From: Scolanthus callimorphus
Taxonomy: Eukaryota; Cnidaria; Anthozoa; Actiniaria; Edwardsiidae
DNA length: 64,000 nt
Assembly (NCBI GenBank): GCA_033964015.1
Contig: CM066919.1
Span: forward strand, 1,922,001 to 1,986,000
Direction of reading: 5' to 3'
The stretch's first letter is position 1, and the number at the start of each line of letters is the position of its first letter. The notes under the pieces were generated by a model, which saw nothing but the letters and a program-made list of their open reading frames with translations, made no database searches and had not been told where the DNA came from. This document shows, in pieces, positions 56,945-64,000 of the stretch. The position numbers were made by a program, and so were the translations under genes.

Positions 56945-57420
56945 TTAACCGGATGAATAGGCACTCAGCCATGAGCCGATGGTGGCAGAGCTGCTCCTGA
57001 TTCCTGTTGTCCAGTGAACCAACATGCTGCCGAAAGCTGGATTGGGTCTATGATGCCGATTTCTTGAGAGGCGATCTAGTGGAGTGGCCATCGATTCACT
57101 GGTCTGCGCCATCATCTCTTTTCTCATCCTGCAAGCTGTTAGGGCAGGCACTTGTGGCAATGTAGTCCCGGTTGTGTCACGTTGGGCTGTCCGATCGATC
57201 GAGCCGCTCGATCTTGGCGTCCCTTTCCTTTAACCATTGGCAAAGTTGTTCCTTTTCCAGTTCTTTATGTTTTCCTCCTCAAGGGCCACTGGTGTAGCTC
57301 GTCCTTGAGAGACGCCGTCTCATCATCGTCCTCATTCTCTTGTTTTAGATCAACTTTCATTGCTTTAGGGGACAATTTCTTTTCTCCTTGGCAAAACCAC
57401 GAAGGCAAGCCCCATGAGTG
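56945..57420 (-). pseudogene. Coding relic with coiled-coil-like segment
   Basis: Minus-strand frames in order: MKVDLKQENEDDDETASLKD, then one shift to ELEKEQLCQWLKERDAKIER, then another to MATPLDRLSRNRHHRPNPAF and WLSAYSSG. The middle is a charged heptad-like helix. The source may be a gag-like or transposon protein, but the family is not identified. Confidence 0.3.
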
Positions 57421-57604
57421 TTGTGTCAGGAGCGTTCAACATCCCGTACATCGTCTATCTCTAGTAGTGAGTTCTGTGTTTACCTTTGACATACTTTAAT
57501 TGTACAGTGGGTGGTAATCAGGTGTGTCCTTTGACGACCTTTGTTGAATTTCCCGCGAAAAGCACCAGATCGAGGCTCTCTATTAAAACAGACTGCGATC
57601 GCCA

Positions 57605-57821
57605 TGATAATTGCGGCAGTTGTAAGCATGCTATGCTAATATTTACAAGTACAGTTTTTTTTCATTCCTCGATCTAATATGCAAAGTAAACTTCGCGTAA
57701 GGTAGCTTAGGAAATGAAGGCATTATATAGTTACGGTATAGATTTTTGAATATACATTTAGCTTCCTTGTTCCCGCTTTTTATAATATATAGATTTAGCC
57801 ACTGGCTAAAAGCGGAGCTCC
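57605..57821. repeat. Dispersed repeat shared with 63558-63762
   Basis: AATTGCGGCAGTTGTAAGCA ... CTTGTTCCCGCTTTTTATA recurs at 63558-63762 in the same orientation with a 25-bp insertion there. It ends in TTTAGCCACTGGCTAAAAGC plus GGAGCTCC, the inverse of the hairpin at 55402-55434. Confidence 0.75.
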
Positions 57822-58231
57822 CGGTTGTGTACATGGTGTACATCACTATAATAGTCTTTTCAAGAAATTTTCAAGAAAAAAATGTCAAGAGAAAAAATTG
57901 TATTTGCCATGAGCTGTTTTAATATTTCAACATATACATACTGTGTTTATTATATTATTACATGTTCAGTGTATTTTTTACTAAACGTGTTACCCCAGAA
58001 AATACCCATCATGAACGAGCAGAGAAATCCAGAAAAGTTGGGGGGATGTGGGCATAAAGAGAGGGCTATACCTATTTACAGCTTTTTGCGGGCAGGGTCA
58101 AACCATTCTAGTTCATAACTACTAAATATATACACTTGATTACATGATGCATAGTTTTCTCAGACGGCTTGGAACAAAACATATACCAAGGTGAGGTGAG
58201 AGTTGCCTTTCCTAGACCCTGCAGACCTGGG

Positions 58232-58680
58232 GGGGGGGGGGGGGGGGGGTATTTTTAGTCTGGGATGATTGTCGGAAATTTTCAGTTTCACCCCTAAAAG
58301 ATACCAAACATGGCGGGCAATGGCGTGGCTCAAAAAATTTATTACCCTAAAAGATACCCCTAAAAGATGAGGTCTTATGTGCCAAGTAGGCGCGAAGAAC
58401 ACAGGTAACAGGTGAAAGATACCCATCAAGAAATTTCCGTGTTTGTTTCTAATTTATCGTCTTCTCATCGAACAATCTATCTTTCTTACACAGTTTTTAG
58501 AAGCACCATCATGGGAAAAAACAATTTGGACACAGTTTCGGCCCTTAAAGATACCAATCTCCCTAAAATTTATTGAAGATCACGATCACCCCTAAAAGAG
58601 ACCAAACCACCGTGATTTTAACCCCTAAAAGATATGACGATCAACCCCGACCAAAAAATATGGGATCCCCCCCCCCCCCT
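58232..58680. mobile_element. CCCCTAAAAGATACC element bounded by G/C runs
   Basis: GGGGGTATTTTTAGTCTGGG at the left mirrors CCGACCAAAAAATATGGGAT plus C-run at the right. CCCCTAAAAGATA is repeated at least four times inside. It is related to the LINE-split element at 7061-8693. Confidence 0.6.
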
Positions 58681-58828
58681 GGCTGCAGATGGGGATAGAT
58701 GTTTTTTTTTTATAAAATGCAAGGGAGGACCAACACAATATTGGAAACAATTGGTGAAATTCCTCTCCCCCTCCTCCCCTGTGTGCAAAACCCACCATGG
58801 AGAGATGAGTATTGGATAATCTGGCATT

Positions 58829-59040
58829 GTGTGGCCCTTCCAGAAAATATCCATCCCTCACCCATGGAAGGGTGTTGAAAAATGACCACACCCCCACCCC
58901 TCTGGAATTTCCAAAGAAAAACAGAAACATACAGTATTTGTATGAAAAAGTTAGGTACCACCACAGCACCACCACTCCAGAATTTCCAATCCCTTCTGTG
59001 GAGGAGGGGCGGGGGGGAAGAATACTTTCTGGAACCTAGC
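58829..59040. mobile_element. AWT-target MITE, diverged full copy
   Basis: GTGTGGCCCTTCCAGAAAAT at the left; right end AATACTTTCTGGAACCTAGC (decayed CACAC). ATT flanks both sides (58826-58828, 59041-59043). Confidence 0.82.
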
Positions 59041-59718
59041 ATTACACATATAACAATAAGATTATAAGATAGAGATTTGTATGAGTAATCTTCGATCAGC
59101 TCATGGAAATCTAGAGCCATTAATCTATTGTTTGAGTATTCACCAACCAGATTATCCAAACTAGTGGATAAATTATTTTCTCCAAAACAGTTGTCCTGAA
59201 CAGTCGTCCTGAACACCCTATGCTAACTGCTATGTAATCATCTTAGTACCTCAGCATCCTCACTACAGTGGTACCCTCTATTCAGAGGCCACTTTTCAAA
59301 GTCCCAAAATAATTGTCATTCAAGTACTGTATACCTTTGTAGTTGGTTTAGATTGTAGTAAAATTGTTTGATGCATTTACATCCTTAAAAATAAGCACTG
59401 TAAATGCATTACACTGATTCTTGAAAAGTATTTATTTAATAATCACACAGTTTCTTATGAGCCCCCAAAATTGTTTTATATTGTTCAATAAAATAAAAGT
59501 TTCAATGTTTGCCCATTTTTCTTTTCTTAGTTTATTTTAAACTAAGAATCCAAGTTTTATTGCTTAATTTATAAAATAGCATTGCATTTGCTGTGTGATT
59601 ATGATGTGAGAATGCACAGTTTTCAATCAATTAGAGTGCATACTACTAGCTATTTATGAGGCCGAAGGCCAAATGTGCTATTGACTTAGAGGCCATGAGG
59701 CCGAGAGGAATAATTGTT

Positions 59719-59898
59719 TTAGTCAAATCACACTAGTAGGTCAATTTGTAAAAAAAATGTTTTTGTTCTGTTCATTTACTATTTTCTGGCTTTGAATCCA
59801 ACTCTTTTCGCTATTAGTAGGCTATAACTTATAGCCTCTAGTAGCTCAACCAATCAGAATGCAGCATTGATAATAGACCACTAGTGTGATTTGACTAA
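59719..59898. mobile_element. MITE with TTAGTCAAATCACACTAGT ends
   Basis: TTAGTCAAATCACACTAGT at the left and ACTAGTGTGATTTGACTAA at the right are perfect inverses (19 bp). Preceding sequence GAGGCCGAAGGCCAAATGTG resembles 19509-19585. Confidence 0.75.
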
Positions 59899-59908
59899 TT
59901 ATAATATT

Positions 59909-60016
59909 GTAGGTTCCAGAAAATATCCATACCCCACTGAGGGGTGTTGAAATTGCCCCCCCCCCCCCCCCCCCAACCCCCCAACCCTTGGAATTTTAAA
60001 AGAAAAATACAGTATT
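59909..60016. mobile_element. AWT-target MITE, right end missing
   Basis: GTAGGTTCCAGAAAATATCC preceded by ATT, then C-run and AATACAGTATTTTTT; the second half is absent. Confidence 0.7.
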
Positions 60017-60806
60017 TTTTAATATGAAGAATAATGTACATACCATAAAGATTTCCAAAAATAATCAAGCCTGTTTTATTTAATTAAGTGAAACTATGTC
60101 AAGACAAATTATATCTACTTCAGTGAAACTATATCAAATACACATTAAAACCTTCTTTCCATGCCTGTGCCTGCACCATTCGAGTTGGCGTATTTCCTTC
60201 AAGGGCTAACCATGTAGGCATTATGTGATATAGATAAGAGTTCATCCATTTCCTTGTTAAACGGCGATTTATTTGAGCATAACAAACGGAATGATGAACA
60301 GCTACAAACAACTACAAACAGTGTTTGACCGGGCTAGTCCCAGTCTCTACACAGGTAGACCACATATTTCTCTATCATAGACCTCATTCACTTGGGCATC
60401 AAAGGATATACGAATATGGAAGAATGCCATGTGATGTGAAATAGGTTAAACATTACGCACTAGTCAGTGGGAAGCCCTCCACTTCCCAACACGGGAATAG
60501 CGGGGCATTATACAAGAATGCTAGTGCACCGCTAATTCCTTGCAATTTGAGGCATATTTCTGTGTCTAATGTGTACTTTTTTCTCCCGACCCAGGACCGC
60601 AAATTTCTTTGCATAATGATACACTGTATTATTATTATAAGTTTTCATTCGCAGAGAAAAACTCCTGCCACTTTAGCCAAGTGCCACAATATCAATAGGA
60701 AATTTCATGACGAATCCAAGCCCAAACCCTGACTACGGTCCCAACCATAGCAGCAACCACAATCTTTAAACCACTATCTCCAACATACTGTGACTTCTTA
60801 AGCAAT
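60017..60806. other. No gene seen
   Basis: Intergenic AT-rich sequence; short ORFs without motif. Confidence 0.4.
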
Positions 60807-60979
60807 GTGTGGTTCCAGAAAATATCCTGTGACCCCCCACCCCTATGGAATTTCCAAGGAAAGGAAAAATACAGTATTTGTATGGAAATGCTCAGGTAAA
60901 TTGACCCCCCCCCCCCAACCCCTCTGGAATTTCCAATGCCCTTCCGTAGGGGAGGTATGGATAATTTCTGGATCCACAC
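60807..60979. mobile_element. AWT-target MITE, complete copy (173 bp)
   Basis: GTGTGGTTCCAGAAAATATC and GATAATTTCTGGATCCACAC with AAT on both sides (60804-60806, 60980-60982). Confidence 0.9.
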
Positions 60980-61107
60980 AATCTAAAACCAAATTAAACC
61001 CCTGCTATTCCCAAAGCATTCAATATTATGTCAAATACAAATATAAACCAATTTTGCTGTTTTTTCTTGAGGAAAAAAATCGAAATCTTCAGGGTAGCGA
61101 CCGGCGG

Positions 61108-61560
61108 GGGAGGGGGAGGGAGGTACTTGGCTTGATATAGAGCCGGTATGTGCCGCTGCAAATTTCAAAAGCGGACCCCATTCTAAAACGAGTTTTTTTT
61201 TAGAAAAGCTACCCCGTTCAATTTTTTTGCACCCAAAATGAGACCCTGTTCTAAAGAGAAATTAATGATACCTGCAAATCAAAATTGTTGTTGTTTACAT
61301 GTTATGGTTTTATCTGGAATAGAATGCTTAAGCTTGTTGAATTCTTTACTTTAATAAAACCATACGTGAACGCCGGGTCGCTTCCCTGAAGATTTTACTG
61401 GGTGGTCTTCATTATCATACCCCGTTCTAGAGGACGGTCCCTAAATGATACCCCGTTCTATCGGCTGGGGGAAGAAATTGGGACCCCGTTTGGCGGCACA
61501 TGCCCGTATAGCTCTTGTAAGGGAGTACCCCCCCCCCCCCCCCCCCCCCCCCCCCGGGTA
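61108..61560. mobile_element. GGTACT/CCCCGTTCTA element ending in a long C-run
   Basis: GGAGGTACTTGGCTTGATAT and GGTATGTGCCGC at the left are mirrored by GGCGGCACATGCCCGTATAG and AAGGGAGTACC at the right. GATACCCCGTTCTA repeats inside. A run of about 28 C ends it at 61528-61555. Confidence 0.65.
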
Positions 61561-63400
61561 TCACTAATAGGGGTGCTACATAATTTGGTATTGCATTGTC
61601 TCAATGAAAATTATACCATTTAGCATTTCCAATTTGCATAAACCAAACAGTCTAAACCAAACAGTTGTTATTACACACTGCAATTACAACTATGTTGTGA
61701 ACAGTGAAATGCTTACCTGCCAACTCTCCCAGTTTTCACCCTCAGTCTTCTGGGAAAATATTGAAAAAACTTTCCAATATTTACTGGAATATCTCCCGGG
61801 TAAATTTCTTGCTCATTTCTCATACAGTTGTTGTATTCGAGACAAACTTTTGGTTTTGGAGTTTTCAGGGTTGGCAGGTATGGAAATGCAAACATAAACA
61901 CATGGCTTATCACCAAGACAAAACAATAAGTGGGCACATAAGCTTACATACTAGAATTTTGTAATTTAGATTGAAGCACAAAATTAAAAGTGTGAGACTA
62001 AACACATTGTATTCGCTTGTTTTTTTTCCAATTGTTCTTACTGGTACCTTTTTACTAAAGCTTACTAGCATATCATAAGGTTTTATGTATTCACTATAGT
62101 AAATTTTAAGTTTAATGTGCCTACTTCAAACATTCTGCTGTGCACAAGAAACACTAAAAAACATTTTCTAGTGTTTCTATAGTTTTCTAATGTTTTGGCA
62201 ACACGCACGTTTCATTAGTTAGCCTTCGGTATTAGACAGTTTAAGGAGTTAATATTAACTAAAATGCTTATTGTATTTTGATGCTAAAACAAGTTCGAGT
62301 ATCGCTGTCACGCCGGCTCTCAGCTCTATAAGGATTCAAAGGTCAAATGCTCGATGTAAACTAACAGCAAACTTTTAGTTCCTACCTTCATTGGAAGCAG
62401 ATTTCCCCCCCATGTAGAAACAACCTTAGTGTAATCCTGTTCGGAACTGTGAATGTCCTGCCATCTTCCTATAAAAACTGCTAGCCTTTATCCAGGAATT
62501 TTGAACCACGAATTGCTCGGCCGCCATCTTTGTCTTTAGACCCGACTTCTTGTGTGCTAATAATATTCATCCAAATAAAAGCGTCACGTCACTCGCTTCT
62601 GCCATAGTGGAAATGAGCTTCTCCAAGTTAATTTTGCTCTTCAAAAAAGTCAAGTTACTGCCCAGTTATTAACTAAAACGCCCAAGCGTTAGTGAAAGAA
62701 ATGAAGAATGACTTCCCAAGAACTGCACAGCCAATTGCCAATTTATACTCGGCGCTATAAAAATCTTGGACTTCTCCCGGACTTCTTGATGACTAGGAAG
62801 ACACTCTCCTGATTTCTTCACACACTAGTTGTCCCTGGCTTTTTGTAAACATATTATCATTTGCGTAGAACAGTTCTGCAGACGCGTTGTACAGATGTAT
62901 TTCGCTCGGCATTTCGTTCGCTCAAGATAAACAGAGTTGCATAAGACCATATTTGGGTTTCCTGCAGTCTGTCACGTGAGCAGCATCCCCCCCCCCGACC
63001 ACTCACCCCTCCCCCCTCACTACCACACCGCCATGCTGTGACGTCATGAGCGCGCGCCACCAGCCCCTCCCCGCGTCTACGAACCCCCCGTCACTGGCTC
63101 GCCGCCATGTTGTGACGTCATGACCACACGACTGCGAAGGAGACTAGATGCATCAAAGCGGCTGCGAAAGATGCAGGCTTCACCGTCCGGCGCGGAAATG
63201 ACCTTGGATGACCTTCGACGTTCAAAAATCACTTCGATCCCTTTGCGCGATTGCCGCATGTGAGGCTTTGGGTACCCTGTGGATTTCTTACATTCGCGCG
63301 CACTATTTGCGATCATTGGACTCGTACCGTACCATTTGGATTTGTTTTTTGACGCTTTTTTCTTAGGTATGGTGCTCCGCTCTGCGGCCTTCGGCCGCAA
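61561..63400. other. No gene recognised
   Basis: AT-rich to 62.9 kb, then a GC-rich patch (62980-63400) with a direct repeat CCGCCATG(C/T)TGTGACGTCATGA at about 63029 and 63102 containing CRE motifs. A minus-strand frame (63077-63400) has no recognised domain. The patch could be a CpG-type promoter. Confidence 0.35.
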
Positions 63401-63409
63401 AGGAGCTCC

Positions 63410-63903
63410 GCTATTATCACCTTAAGGAATGCCAGAAATGATAACTCTGCGACACTTTTTCAATAACTTTCTCATTCCCGCAAAATTGTACTCAAATTGG
63501 GATGTTTTCCGCAAAGCTTTTGCTAAATGCGCCAGGCACTGTCACCCTTTTCAGCCAGCTTAATTGCGGCAGTCGTAAGCATGCTGTGCTAATATTTACA
63601 AGTACAGTTATTTTTCATTCCTCGATCTAATATGCAAAAGAACCACAGAAAATAACTTTGGTTTAAGTAAACTTCGCGTAATGTAGCTTAGGAAATGAAG
63701 GGCATTATGTTACGGTATAGATTTTTGAATTTACATTTAGCTCCCTTGTTCCCACTTTTTATATTATCACTTTAAGGAATGCCAGAAATGATAACTCTGC
63801 GACACTTTTTCAATAACTTTCTCATTCCCGCAAAATTGTACTCAAATTGGGATGTTTTCCGCAAAGCTTTTGCTAAATGCCCCAGGCACTGTCACCCTTA
63901 TCA
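63410..63903 (+). repeat. Direct repeat, about 137 bp, around the 57.6-kb repeat copy
   Basis: TATTATCACCTTAAGGAATG...CACTGTCACCCTT at 63410-63551 recurs almost unchanged at 63762-63899. Between them is the second copy of the repeat at 57605. Confidence 0.85.
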
Positions 63904-64000
63904 GCCAGGTTAATATTCGTTGCTAAGGGTCAGTTATGTTGGCTTCACGCTCCCATAAAACGGAATAAGTAGAAAAACGGTGTTATACCATTATAGAATA

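Noticed and set aside
63077..63400. 107-codon minus-strand ORF in the GC-rich patch
   Set aside because: No recognised domain, non-ATG first codon likely, and overlaps direct repeats; insufficient support.
1..64000. CRISPR array
   Set aside because: The regular repeats present are minisatellites without unique spacers in a eukaryotic genome.

Overview
This is eukaryotic nuclear DNA, AT-rich, with introns, a high density of transposon remnants and only two clear host genes. The intron-exon structure, the many small inverted-repeat elements, the degenerate non-LTR reverse transcriptase, a piggyBac element and a copy of a protein family I know mainly from anthozoans suggest a cnidarian, most likely a stony coral or other anthozoan. 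The species call is inference.

Layout. 1-4.2 kb: minisatellite, then TTAA-flanked and other foldback elements. 4.5-13.8 kb, minus strand: nine 5' exons of a BLTP2/KIAA0100 (Hobbit) bridge-like lipid transfer protein gene, with introns full of MITEs and a LINE fragment. 14.27-19.06 kb, plus strand: a complete five-exon ESS2 (DGCR14) splicing-factor gene, divergent from BLTP2 across about 446 bp. ESS2 intron 3 holds a 1.1-kb element with a 9-bp target duplication and a copy of BLTP2 exon 1. 19-33.5 kb: gene-poor repeats, a 650-bp inverted repeat around a 3.7-kb loop, and a 58-bp minisatellite. 33.5-38.7 kb: a whole piggyBac transposon (TTAA, matching termini, two-exon transposase) with an identical 1,426-bp internal tandem duplication.

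39.2-46.9 kb: the most unusual part, a compact block of about ten tightly packed, mostly unrecognised ORFs with their own TATA boxes. It contains a relative of the F54H12.2 family carried by Maverick-type elements and ends in a duplicated array of CRE/octamer/TATA-like promoters. I read it as a decaying endogenous DNA-virus or Maverick/adintovirus-like insertion. Several ORFs carry exactly one in-frame stop.

46.96-49.8 kb: a broken copy of a multicopy cnidarian C-x2-C gene family and a broken tyrosine recombinase. 49.8-64 kb: intergenic DNA with hairpin MITEs, a non-autonomous Helitron and C-tract elements.

One 135-212-bp MITE family recurs eight times in the window (about 8.96, 10.7, 11.9, 24.4, 27.2, 58.8, 59.9 and 60.8 kb). 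Five copies have a 3-bp ATT/AAT target duplication on both sides. I found no tRNA, rRNA or CRISPR that I can support.
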